Shown in pieces: positions 1 to 7,738 of a DNA stretch of 40,567 nt. Positions within the stretch are counted from its first letter, which is position 1, and each line of letters begins with the position of its first letter. The notes beneath the pieces are model-generated. The model did no database searches. It worked only from the letters and a program-made list of their open reading frames with translations, and was not told where the DNA came from. This DNA comes from Porphyromonadaceae bacterium (GTDB lineage Bacteria > Bacteroidota > Bacteroidia > Bacteroidales > Dysgonomonadaceae), in assembly GCA_021372865.1 (NCBI GenBank), contig JAJFTO010000006.1:1-40567 (forward strand), given 5' to 3'. The position numbers and the translations under genes were made by a program.

Positions 1-251
1 TGCATGGGGTTCGGACGGATCAGTATAAATATATACGTTATCATGGCGTATGGGATACGAACGAGTTTTATGACCTGAAAAACGATCCTGCCGAAACAAA
101 AAATCTAATCGCATCTCCCGAGCACCAGAATATGATAAAAAAATTAAACAAGGAGATCTACGACTGGCTGGAGGAAACCGATGGCATGAACATCCCATTA
201 AAACGGACGGAAAGGCCCCACAGTGACCATCGGAATAAAGGTAATTACTAA
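1..251 (+). CDS. Sulfatase, C-terminal fragment cut by the window edge
   Basis: The reading frame enters at base 3 and runs to TAA at 249-251, giving 82 residues. It begins HGVRTDQYKYIRYHGVWDTN and continues with EFYDLKNDPAETKNL. These are the usual C-terminal elements of S1-family (alkaline-phosphatase fold) sulfatases: the R-T/R-YKYI strand followed by 'fYDLknDP.E..NL' and a final helix. The catalytic N-terminal part lies outside the window, so neither the Cys/Ser type nor the substrate can be judged. It is followed on the same strand by a second sulfatase after 129 bp. Base composition is less AT-rich than in that second gene. It could belong to an intact gene or, like the remnant near 21.5 kb, be a leftover. 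Confidence 0.85.
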   Translation, partial: HGVRTDQYKYIRYHGVWDTNEFYDLKNDPAETKNLIASPEHQNMIKKLNKEIYDWLEETDGMNIPLKRTERPHSDHRNKGNY

Positions 252-380
252 CTGAAGAAATTTGTTTATCTTTTGCAATATTCATATCAATTATAAAGTT
301 GATAGAGATGCTATTATGTATTTTTTTTGTCGCAAAAACTATTTTAAAACGTTTTTTTATATATAACATTTTACTAAAAA

Positions 381-1913
381 ATGAATTTTAAATGTATTTA
401 TCTGTTTCTCCTGGTTATGTTTTCTACACTCTCCAATGCTTTGAGTCAGATTTCAAAAAAACCTAATATACTTATAATTTATGCTGATGATTTAGGGTAC
501 GGTGATGTTCAGTGTTACAATTCTTCAAAGGGGAAAATCCCTACACCAAATATTGACCGATTGGCATCGGAAGGAATGCTTTTTACTGATGCGCATTCTT
601 CATCGGCTGTATCTTCACCGTCAAGATATGCTCTGCTTACAGGACGTTATCACTGGAGATCCCGATTACAAAAAGGAATTGTCGGTATGTGGAAAGAACC
701 CTTGATTACTCCTGAACGTACGACAGTCGCCGGGCTGGTAAAAGAGATTGGATACAAAACTTTTGCAATAGGAAAGTGGCATTTGGGCTGGAATTGGCCT
801 TTTAAAAAAGATCAACTGAAAAATTTTATAAATTTTAGTAGTTTCGAAGGAAAATCAACAACTATTAAAACAAAAATAAGTCCAACTGTGGAAAATCAAA
901 GGGTATGGTCACAAACTTTTTCAAAATCAATAACAGGTGGGCCAACTGCTGTTGGTTTCGATTATTATTTTGGTACAGATGTCCCTAACTGGCCACCATT
1001 TTGTTTTATAGAAAACGATCGAACGCTTGGAATACCCAGCGAATTCTTAAATCCAAAGTTTATCACGACGAACATGGCGAGTTATCAGGGTCCAGCCTGC
1101 AAGAATTGGAATTTGGAAGCCATACTACCGACAATCTGTGACAGGACAATTAAGATAATAAACGAACAAGCCAAATCAGATGATCCTTTTTTTATCTATT
1201 TGGCGTTAACGACTCCACATACACCTTTGGCTGTTTCTGATGAATGGAAAAATAGAAGCAGGTTAAATAATCAGTATGCAGATTTCGTAGTCCAAACAGA
1301 TTATGAAATTGGAAGGATTCTTGAATCATTAGAAAACACGGGCATTTCAAATAATACCATTGTTTTTTTTACAAGTGATAATGGATGTGGCAATTATATA
1401 GGTGCCGAAGAACTAAAAGAACAGGGCCATTTCGTCAGTGGCCCGTTAAGAGGTTATAAAGGAGATGTTTGGGAGGGAGGACATCGAATTCCTTTTATTG
1501 TTCGTTATCCGGGAGTGGTTCAATCAGGAACAATTTGTAATCAACTTGTACACCAAGTTGATATTATGGAAACGATCGCTGATCTTTTAAATTTGGAATT
1601 ATCGGATACGATTGGGGAGGACAGTTTTAGCTTGGTTAGATTACTAAAAGGTAGCAATAAACCTGTTAGAGAAAGTGCTATAAGTACGAGTGTACAAGGA
1701 GTCCAATCAATTAGGTATGGCAATTGGAAGTTAATTTGCTCAGAGGAATTACAACTTTATAATCTTGGTTATGATATAGGAGAAACAACAAACCTTGCTA
1801 ATGATCATTCACGGATAGTAAAAAAGATGCTGAACCTTCGAAAGAAAATAATCGTCAATGGCAGAAGTACAAAAGGAAAGCCTCAGAAAAATGATGTGAA
1901 TGTAATTTATTAG
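381..1913 (+). CDS. S1-family sulfatase, serine-type, exported
   Basis: This 510-aa protein is predicted to hydrolyse sulfate esters, probably on a glycan, in the periplasm or at the cell surface. Residues 1-22 form a hydrophobic export signal ending near ALS. The metal-binding start 'NILIIYADDLGYGD' lies at about 29-42. The sulfatase signature is S78-S79-P80-S81-R82, followed by YALLTGRY. The residue to be converted to formylglycine is therefore Ser78, so activation should need an anSME-type radical SAM maturase, which is not in this window. 'GKWHLG' and 'FFTSDNG' carry further active-site residues, and the C-terminal 'YNLGYDIGETTNL' strand is present, so the gene looks complete. The coding sequence is clearly more AT-rich than the lpx, rnf and TCA genes, which suggests acquisition from elsewhere. 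The substrate cannot be read from the sequence. Confidence 0.93.
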   Translation: MNFKCIYLFLLVMFSTLSNALSQISKKPNILIIYADDLGYGDVQCYNSSKGKIPTPNIDRLASEGMLFTDAHSSSAVSSPSRYALLTGRYHWRSRLQKGIVGMWKEPLITPERTTVAGLVKEIGYKTFAIGKWHLGWNWPFKKDQLKNFINFSSFEGKSTTIKTKISPTVENQRVWSQTFSKSITGGPTAVGFDYYFGTDVPNWPPFCFIENDRTLGIPSEFLNPKFITTNMASYQGPACKNWNLEAILPTICDRTIKIINEQAKSDDPFFIYLALTTPHTPLAVSDEWKNRSRLNNQYADFVVQTDYEIGRILESLENTGISNNTIVFFTSDNGCGNYIGAEELKEQGHFVSGPLRGYKGDVWEGGHRIPFIVRYPGVVQSGTICNQLVHQVDIMETIADLLNLELSDTIGEDSFSLVRLLKGSNKPVRESAISTSVQGVQSIRYGNWKLICSEELQLYNLGYDIGETTNLANDHSRIVKKMLNLRKKIIVNGRSTKGKPQKNDVNVIY

Positions 1914-2054
1914 TATCATGGTCCAGATTTGAACTGACAGTTGGTATTTTTTAGTCAAGGATTTAAGCTCCTGATAGATAACTGACTGGAATAGGGGAGA
2001 TGCAAAGATGAATGGAGAAGGAGAATGTACGGGTTAAAAAGTTTCCTCTATAAA

Positions 2055-2086
2055 TTTGGCAAAAAGAAAAAATTAGGGTAATTTTG
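2055..2086 (+). promoter_or_regulatory. Bacteroidota-type promoter of the tRNA-Pro gene
   Basis: A -33 box TTTGG (2055-2059) is followed after 19 bp by TAATTTTG (2079-2086), a full match to the Bacteroidota -7 consensus TAnnTTTG. The predicted start of transcription is about 6-8 bases further on, a few bases before the mature 5' end of the tRNA at 2099. Both the match and the position are good. Confidence 0.75.
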
Positions 2087-2098
2087 CACTCACATTTT

Positions 2099-2174
2099 CG
2101 GGATGTAGCTCAGTCCGGTTTAGAGTACGCGTCTGGGGGGCGTGGGGTCGGAAGTTCGAATCTTCTCATCCCGA
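2099..2174 (+). tRNA. tRNA-Pro (anticodon GGG)
   Basis: The 76-nt sequence folds as a standard cloverleaf. The acceptor arm is CGGGATG paired perfectly with CATCCCG (2167-2173), with discriminator A2174. The D arm is GCTC/GAGT. The anticodon arm is CGCGT/GCGTG around the 7-nt loop CTGGGGG, which places GGG at positions 34-36. The variable loop has 5 nt. The T arm is GGAAG-TTCGAAT-CTTCT. The 3' CCA is not encoded (CAA follows). Several G-U pairs occur in the arms but none breaks the fold. The GGG anticodon reads CCC and CCU proline codons. Confidence 0.96.
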
Positions 2175-2188
2175 CAAGTTGTAAGCAG

Positions 2189-2226
2189 GACAGTTATCAT
2201 AGTTTACTTGATAACTGTCTTTTTTT
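2189..2226 (+). terminator. Rho-independent terminator after tRNA-Pro
   Basis: A perfect 11-bp stem GACAGTTATCA (2189-2199) / TGATAACTGTC (2209-2219) with a 9-nt loop is followed at once by seven T. It lies 15 bp after the tRNA, so the tRNA has its own promoter and terminator. Confidence 0.92.
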
Positions 2227-2314
2227 ATATCGCTTTTTCTTCTTACACTGAAATATTATTCGTTAATTTGCGAAATTATTAAAGAAAATAACTATCCAAC
2301 TGAACCATAAACTG

Positions 2315-3361
2315 ATGAAATTTTCTGCAAGACAAATAGCCGATTTTCTAAAGGGAGAACTGATCGGAAACCCGGATGTGACTGTTTCCAATTTTTCTAA
2401 GATTGAAGAAGGAAAGCCAGGTACCATCACGTTTCTCGGTAATCCAAAATATACAGCATACATATATCAAACCCAGGCGGATATAGTCATTGTAAACGAT
2501 GATTTTGAGCCGGATCAATCTATAAATGCAACACTGATCAGGGTGCCGAACGCATATGCAGCACTGGCATCGCTCATGGAGATGGCCGGGAGTAAGCATG
2601 CACGCAAGTATGGTATTGAAGAGATGAGTTTTATCTCACCGGAAGCTTCAGTAGGTGAAAATATATATGTGGGTGCTTTTGCATACATTGGTGCCAGATC
2701 GCATATTGGAAACGATAGCAAGATTTATCCGCAGGTGTATGTGGGTGAAGATGTAAAAATTGGTAAGAACTGCACGATTTACCCGGGAGTGAAAATTTAT
2801 TCCGATTGTGTGATTGGCGACAATTGTATCATTCATGCGGGTGCTGTCATAGGAGCTGACGGATTTGGATTCAGCAAGGAAGAGGAACGTTACCACAAGA
2901 TTCCCCAACTAGGCAACGTAATCATTGAAGACGATGTGGAGATCGGTGCCAACACCACGATCGACCGGGCCGTGATGGGTTCCACCATCATTAGAAGAGG
3001 TGTGAAGCTTGATAATCTGATACAAATTGCGCATAACTGCGAGATCGGGGAAAATACGGTCATGGCAGCACAGGCTGGTATTGCCGGTTCCACAAAGATT
3101 GGCGAGAGTTGTGTGATGGGCGGTCAGGTGGGTATCGGCGGCCACATTACTATAGGGAAAAATAGTCAGATAGGTGCTCAGTCCGGCATCATCAGCAATA
3201 CAAAAGAAGGATCAGAGATCATGGGATCGCCAGCATTTCCTGTAAAAAACTTTTTTAAGTCGAGTGTCATCTTCCCCAAATTGCCCGATATGTACAGGCA
3301 ACTCAATGCCCTGGAAAAAGAGATTGCCGAACTGAAAAAAAATCTTTCCCGGAACGAGTAA
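2315..3361 (+). CDS. lpxD: LpxD, UDP-3-O-acylglucosamine N-acyltransferase
   Basis: This 348-aa enzyme carries out the third step of lipid A synthesis, transferring a hydroxyacyl chain from ACP to the 2-amino group of UDP-3-O-acyl-glucosamine in the cytosol. The N-terminal uridine-binding domain (about 1-100) has the family 'G.p...V..fs.ie.a..g.itFl.npkY' pattern. A left-handed beta helix of hexapeptide repeats follows (about 105-300, many '[LIV]-G-x4' turns), with ADGFGF at 181-186 and the catalytic histidine H240 in '[10 protein letters not shown]'. A C-terminal helix (about 322-345) closes the trimer. The length is normal. A weak -7-like box TTAATTTG lies at 2263-2270. It is first in the run lpxD, lpxC-fabZ, lpxA, the usual Bacteroidota order. 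Confidence 0.97.
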   Translation: MKFSARQIADFLKGELIGNPDVTVSNFSKIEEGKPGTITFLGNPKYTAYIYQTQADIVIVNDDFEPDQSINATLIRVPNAYAALASLMEMAGSKHARKYGIEEMSFISPEASVGENIYVGAFAYIGARSHIGNDSKIYPQVYVGEDVKIGKNCTIYPGVKIYSDCVIGDNCIIHAGAVIGADGFGFSKEEERYHKIPQLGNVIIEDDVEIGANTTIDRAVMGSTIIRRGVKLDNLIQIAHNCEIGENTVMAAQAGIAGSTKIGESCVMGGQVGIGGHITIGKNSQIGAQSGIISNTKEGSEIMGSPAFPVKNFFKSSVIFPKLPDMYRQLNALEKEIAELKKNLSRNE

Positions 3362-3427
3362 ACATCAGATACTTGTGTTGAAAGAGAAACATTTCTCAAA
3401 AATGGCCGCATTTTCTGCTTTTGATTG

Positions 3428-3435
3428 TATCTTTG
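3428..3435 (+). promoter_or_regulatory. Candidate -7 promoter element upstream of lpxC-fabZ
   Basis: TATCTTTG is a full match to TAnnTTTG, 115 bp before the GTG start of lpxC-fabZ. I do not see a good TTTG box at the right distance upstream, so this is only a candidate. If real, lpxC-fabZ and the genes after it have a start separate from lpxD, with a leader of about 105 nt. Confidence 0.4.
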
Positions 3436-3550
3436 CACAAAAGTAGATAAACTGTGAAATAAATCGTATTTTTCAATATGAATAATCCGGAATGTGACAT
3501 AGTTTTGACAATCCACCATCGATACATCTGATAATTAAATTCATCAAATA

Positions 3551-4933
3551 GTGAAACAGAGAACTTTACAAAACAGCTTCACATTAAGTGGAATCGGGCT
3601 TCATACCGGCTTCCATATTGTGGTTACTTTCAAACCTGCTCCGGTGGATCATGGGTACAAAATAAAAAGAATTGACCTGGAAGACCAGCCGGTAATTGAG
3701 GCGTTGGCCGAGAATGTGGTTAATACCCAGCGGGGTACCGTAGTCGGCAAGGATAACGTGACGGTAAGTACCATTGAACACGGACTTTCGGCATTATATG
3801 CTTTGGGTATCGACAATTGTCTGATAGAGGTAAATTCTTCGGAATTTCCCATACTAGATGGGAGCGCTGTTGAATACGTAAAAGAGATCCGTAAAGCAGG
3901 AATTAGTGAGCAGGAAAAGGACAAAGATTATTATATTGTCCGCAATAAGATGGAAGTGACCGATCCTGAAACCGGCTCAAAACTGACACTCCTTCCGGAC
4001 GATTCTTTCGGTATCAACTCTTTCATTGAATTTGATTCAAAATACATTCCAAATCAGTCGGCTTCTCTGGATTTGATAGCTGACTATGAAACGGAGATTG
4101 CACCGGCGCGTACTTTCGTTTTTGTGCGTGAGATACAGCAACTGAGAAAGGCAGGACTCATTAAGGGAGGAAATCTGGATAATGCCATCGTAATATACGA
4201 AAGAAAATTGTCACAGCCTGAGCTGGATGAAATTGCAGACGATCTGAACATTCCCCGTCACGATGCCAATGAACTGGGATATCTGAATCACCGTAAACTG
4301 GAATTTCCCAATGAACCGGCGCGCCACAAGTTGCTCGACATCATCGGAGACATGGCACTTATTGGAAAACCGATCAAAGGTCGGCTTATTGCTACGCGTC
4401 CGGGACATAAAATTAATAACCAGCTGGCACGTCTTATCCGCAAGGATATCAAAATCAATGAAGTACAGCCACCCGTATACGATGTACTGGCCGAACCGGT
4501 GATGGACAATAACCGTATCCGCGAGTTGCTGCCACACCGATATCCTTTCCTTATGGTGGACAAGATCATTCAGATGACTGATACCTATATTGTAGGGGTG
4601 AAGAATATTACCACCAACGAACCTTATTTCATGGGTCACTTTCCACAGGAGCCGGTGATGCCGGGCGTCCTGCAAGTGGAGGCCATGGCGCAGACCGGAG
4701 GCTTACTTGTCCTGTCGGCACTGGATGAGCCAGAGCGATATTCCACCTACTTCCTGAAGATCGACAATGTGAAATTTCGCCATAAAGTAGTCCCGGGTGA
4801 CACGCTTATTTTCAGGGTGGAACTTACCAGCATAATGCGCAGGGGTATTGCCACCATGAGGGGACTGGCATTTATAGGCGACAGAGTGATTTCTGAAGCA
4901 GACTTCACGGCACAAATTATCAAAAATAAATAA
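3551..4933 (+). CDS. lpxC-fabZ: LpxC-FabZ fusion: UDP-3-O-acyl-GlcNAc deacetylase / 3-hydroxyacyl-ACP dehydratase
   Basis: This 460-aa bifunctional protein has two parts. Residues 1 to about 305 are LpxC, the zinc deacetylase that commits the cell to lipid A. The zinc or catalytic residues E76-H77 (TIEHGLSAL), H259 and D263 (HKLLD) and H286 (RPGH) are all present. Residues about 318-460 are FabZ, the hot-dog fold dehydratase of fatty acid elongation, with H363 (GHFPQEPVMPG) and E377 (VEAMAQ). The fusion is characteristic of Bacteroidota and joins two enzymes that compete for hydroxyacyl-ACP. The start is GTG: the first residues MKQRTLQNSFTLSGIGLHTG match the family N-terminus, and no upstream ATG is available. 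lpxA follows after 19 bp. Confidence 0.97.
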   Translation: MKQRTLQNSFTLSGIGLHTGFHIVVTFKPAPVDHGYKIKRIDLEDQPVIEALAENVVNTQRGTVVGKDNVTVSTIEHGLSALYALGIDNCLIEVNSSEFPILDGSAVEYVKEIRKAGISEQEKDKDYYIVRNKMEVTDPETGSKLTLLPDDSFGINSFIEFDSKYIPNQSASLDLIADYETEIAPARTFVFVREIQQLRKAGLIKGGNLDNAIVIYERKLSQPELDEIADDLNIPRHDANELGYLNHRKLEFPNEPARHKLLDIIGDMALIGKPIKGRLIATRPGHKINNQLARLIRKDIKINEVQPPVYDVLAEPVMDNNRIRELLPHRYPFLMVDKIIQMTDTYIVGVKNITTNEPYFMGHFPQEPVMPGVLQVEAMAQTGGLLVLSALDEPERYSTYFLKIDNVKFRHKVVPGDTLIFRVELTSIMRRGIATMRGLAFIGDRVISEADFTAQIIKNK

Positions 4934-4952
4934 TATAACTGATACAAGAAAT

Positions 4953-5741
4953 ATGAATAATGTATCAACCATGGCTTTTGTACATCCTGAAGCCAAACTG
5001 GGAGAAAATGTGATTGTGGAACCTTTTGCATACGTCGACCGGAACACCGAAATTGGTGATGGAACAAAAGTCATGACGCAAGCTACGGTACTCGATGGGG
5101 CACGCATTGGAAAAAATTGTACCATCTTTCCGCATGCCACAATAGCCGGTATCCCACAGGATCTTAAGTTTCATGGTGAGGAGACAACAGCCATTATCGG
5201 CGACAATACATCCATTCGTGAGTGTGCTACCGTAAACCGCGGTACAGCATCAAAGGGTTTTACCCGTGTAGGCAAAAATTGTCTGATTATGGCATATAGC
5301 CATGTGGCACATGATTGTATCTTGCACGACAATGTGATATTAGGGAATGCTACCCAGCTTGCCGGAGAAATAGAGATTGATGATTATGCCATTATCAGCG
5401 GTGGTACCCTCGCACATCAGTTTTCAAAAATTGGTCCTCATGTAATGATTCAGGGAGGTTCCAAAATATCGAAGGATATTCCTCCCTATGTGATGGTGGG
5501 CCGTGAGCCGATTACCTACGTAGGATTAAATATTGTGGGACTACGTCGTCGGGGATTTTCAAGCGAACGGATCAACGCCATTCAGGAGATTTACAGATAT
5601 CTTTACCTTTCGGGATTCAATATATCCCAGGCAATGGAACGTATTGAACAGGAATTACCTCCGTCGGAAGATCGCCTGCTCATCCTGGACTTCGTCCGCT
5701 CTTCGAGCCGTGGAATAGTTCGGGGTAATATGGAGGGGTAA
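4953..5741 (+). CDS. lpxA: LpxA, acyl-ACP--UDP-N-acetylglucosamine O-acyltransferase
   Basis: This 262-aa cytosolic enzyme carries out the first step of lipid A synthesis, adding the 3-O-hydroxyacyl chain to UDP-GlcNAc. Hexapeptide-repeat beta helix coils fill about 8-190. The catalytic pair sits in 'YSHVAHDC' (H117 and H120, equivalent to E. coli H122 and H125). The family block 'VGLNIVGLRRRGFSSE' starts the C-terminal helical domain. The chosen ATG gives the normal family length; an alternative ATG at residue 7 would remove only a few residues. The gene follows lpxC-fabZ by 19 bp and ends 4 bases before the agmatine deiminase gene, so co-transcription with the polyamine genes is likely. Confidence 0.97.
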   Translation: MNNVSTMAFVHPEAKLGENVIVEPFAYVDRNTEIGDGTKVMTQATVLDGARIGKNCTIFPHATIAGIPQDLKFHGEETTAIIGDNTSIRECATVNRGTASKGFTRVGKNCLIMAYSHVAHDCILHDNVILGNATQLAGEIEIDDYAIISGGTLAHQFSKIGPHVMIQGGSKISKDIPPYVMVGREPITYVGLNIVGLRRRGFSSERINAIQEIYRYLYLSGFNISQAMERIEQELPPSEDRLLILDFVRSSSRGIVRGNMEG

Positions 5742-5745
5742 CCCC

Positions 5746-6765
5746 ATGTCCGGCATTGTCTTTCCGGCAGAGTGGTTCCTCCAGAGTGGTGTACAGATCA
5801 CATGGCCGCATGCAGGTACCGACTGGTGCGATATGCTGGAGGAGGTGATAGCTTGTTATGTGGCTTTTTCGAAGGAGATACTCAAGCGAGAGAAATTGCT
5901 GTTGGCAGCTCCTCCTTCATTCAATGTAAGACAATATTTCAGTGATGAAGAACAGCAGAACCTGATCTGCAAAGTGGTGGAGAGTAACGATACCTGGGCG
6001 CGCGATCATGGTGGTATCTCTGTTTTTATTGATGGAAGACCCACCCTCATCGATTTTGGATTCAACGGCTGGGGATTGAAGTTTGCTGCAAATCTCGACA
6101 ATCTCATCACCGGGAAATTGTTTTGTTCAGGTGTTTTTAAACCCGGTACAGAGTATCAAAACAGACTGAACTTCATCCTGGAGGGTGGATCCATTGAATC
6201 GGACGGCAAGGGTACCATACTCACGACCGCGTGTCTGCTGGCACCCAACCGCAACCAGCCCATGACACAGGAACAGATTGAAAACTTCTTAAAAAGAACA
6301 CTGGGCGCGGAACGTATTCTCTGGCTCCGTCATGGTTATCTGGCAGGAGATGATACCGACAGCCATGTCGATACACTTGCCCGCTTCTGTGATGAGGAAA
6401 CAATTGTTTATGTGAAATGTGACGACGAAAACGATGTACATTTCGGCGAATTGAAAGCCATGGAGGACGAATTGAAGTCGTTTGTCGCTTATCACGGCAA
6501 ACCATACCGACTGATTCCCCTGCCAATGGCCGATGCAGTATTTGAAGAAGGGCAACGCTTACCCGCTACCTATGCGAACTTCCTGATTATTAACAAGGCC
6601 GTGCTACTCCCATACTACGGTACATCAAAAGACTCGATTGCGAAAAAACAGTTGGAGCAAGCGTTTCCCAACAGACAGATTGTAGGAATAGACTGCCGGA
6701 CACTGATCCGTCAACATGGATCGCTGCATTGTGTGACAATGCAGTTCCCGGAAGGGATTATTTGA
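5746..6765 (+). CDS. aguA: Agmatine deiminase (PPAD family)
   Basis: This 339-aa enzyme hydrolyses agmatine to N-carbamoylputrescine and ammonia. The guanidino-modifying fold is shown by 'ESNDTWARDHGGI' (substrate and catalytic Asp region), 'LEGGSIESDG', 'HGYLAGDDTDSHVDTLARF' (catalytic His-Asp region) and the C-terminal nucleophile C329 in 'HGSLHCVTMQFP'. The family also includes secreted peptidyl-arginine deiminase, but there is no signal peptide here and the next gene supplies the following pathway step, which settles the assignment. The start ATG is 4 bases after lpxA. No arginine decarboxylase is seen in the window, so agmatine must come from elsewhere. Confidence 0.95.
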   Translation: MSGIVFPAEWFLQSGVQITWPHAGTDWCDMLEEVIACYVAFSKEILKREKLLLAAPPSFNVRQYFSDEEQQNLICKVVESNDTWARDHGGISVFIDGRPTLIDFGFNGWGLKFAANLDNLITGKLFCSGVFKPGTEYQNRLNFILEGGSIESDGKGTILTTACLLAPNRNQPMTQEQIENFLKRTLGAERILWLRHGYLAGDDTDSHVDTLARFCDEETIVYVKCDDENDVHFGELKAMEDELKSFVAYHGKPYRLIPLPMADAVFEEGQRLPATYANFLIINKAVLLPYYGTSKDSIAKKQLEQAFPNRQIVGIDCRTLIRQHGSLHCVTMQFPEGII

Positions 6766-6798
6766 TATTTGAAAGAGGATTATTAAAACCATGCTACG

Positions 6799-7674
6799 AT
6801 GAAGATAGGAATAATTCAGCAAGCCAATTCATCCGACAGGGAGGAAAACATACAGCGTTTGCAACAAAAGATCAGAAATCTTGTTGCCGGTGGTGCGGAA
6901 TTAATTGTGTTGCAGGAATTGCATAACGGCCTCTATTTTTGTCAGACGGAAGATCCCTCTCTGTTTGACCAGGCGGAATCTATTCCTGGCCCTTCAACTG
7001 ACACATTCGGCCGTCTGGCAAATGAGGAAAATGTGGTGATTGTACTTTCACTGTTCGAAAAGCGTGCACCCGGTATTTACCATAATACGGCTGTGGTAAT
7101 AGAAAAAGACGGTTCCATTGCAGGCAAGTATCGTAAAATGCATATTCCGGATGATCCTGCCTATTACGAAAAATTCTATTTTACACCCGGAGATCTGGGA
7201 TTTCATCCTGTGGAAACTTCCGTTGGAAAATTGGGCGTGCTGGTATGCTGGGATCAATGGTATCCCGAGGCTGCACGCCTTATGGCGCTGGCCGGAGCAG
7301 AGATGTTGATTTACCCTACTGCCATCGGCTGGGAATCGAACGACAGCGAGGAGGAGAAAATGCGCCAGCAGGATGCATGGATTACCCTCCAAAGGGCACA
7401 CGCAGTGGCAAACGGATTACCGGTGATTTCTGTAAACCGTACAGGTTTCGAGCCCGATCCTTCGGGTCAGACTAACGGTATTCAGTTTTGGGGAAACAGC
7501 TTTGTCTGCGGACCACAGGGGGAATTTTTATACCAGGCTCCTGACAACACTGAGGTGGAACAAATTGTGGAAATAGACCCTGCACGGATCGAAAAAGTAC
7601 GCCGCTGGTGGCCTTTTTTCAGAGATAGGCGAATAGACGCTTATGCGTATCTGACAAAACGCTGGATTGATTAA
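6799..7674 (+). CDS. aguB: N-carbamoylputrescine amidase (nitrilase superfamily)
   Basis: This 291-aa cytosolic amidohydrolase converts N-carbamoylputrescine to putrescine, CO2 and ammonia. The Glu-Lys-Cys triad of carbon-nitrogen hydrolases is E40 (VLQELHNG), K113 (YRKMHIPDD) and C150 (VLVCWDQWYPE). 'IYPTAIGWE' and 'HAVANGLPVISVNR' are typical of the AguB subgroup. It starts 33 bp after aguA, and the strong terminator at 7688-7717 follows it, so it is the last gene of the lpx-agu unit. The length is normal. Confidence 0.95.
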   Translation: MKIGIIQQANSSDREENIQRLQQKIRNLVAGGAELIVLQELHNGLYFCQTEDPSLFDQAESIPGPSTDTFGRLANEENVVIVLSLFEKRAPGIYHNTAVVIEKDGSIAGKYRKMHIPDDPAYYEKFYFTPGDLGFHPVETSVGKLGVLVCWDQWYPEAARLMALAGAEMLIYPTAIGWESNDSEEEKMRQQDAWITLQRAHAVANGLPVISVNRTGFEPDPSGQTNGIQFWGNSFVCGPQGEFLYQAPDNTEVEQIVEIDPARIEKVRRWWPFFRDRRIDAYAYLTKRWID

Positions 7675-7687
7675 AATAAAATAGATT

Positions 7688-7717
7688 AAGGCCGCCCAGA
7701 TATGAGCGGCCTTTTTT
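7688..7717 (+). terminator. Rho-independent terminator between convergent genes
   Basis: AAGGCCGC (7688-7695) pairs with GCGGCCTT (7706-7713) around a 10-nt loop, with six T from 7712. It ends the lpxD-aguB unit. On the other strand the stem is followed by a T-rich stretch (TTAATCTATTTTATTTT), so it may also stop the minus-strand gene whose stop codon is at 7739. Confidence 0.93.
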
Positions 7718-7738
7718 GATACACACTTACTTCGTAAA

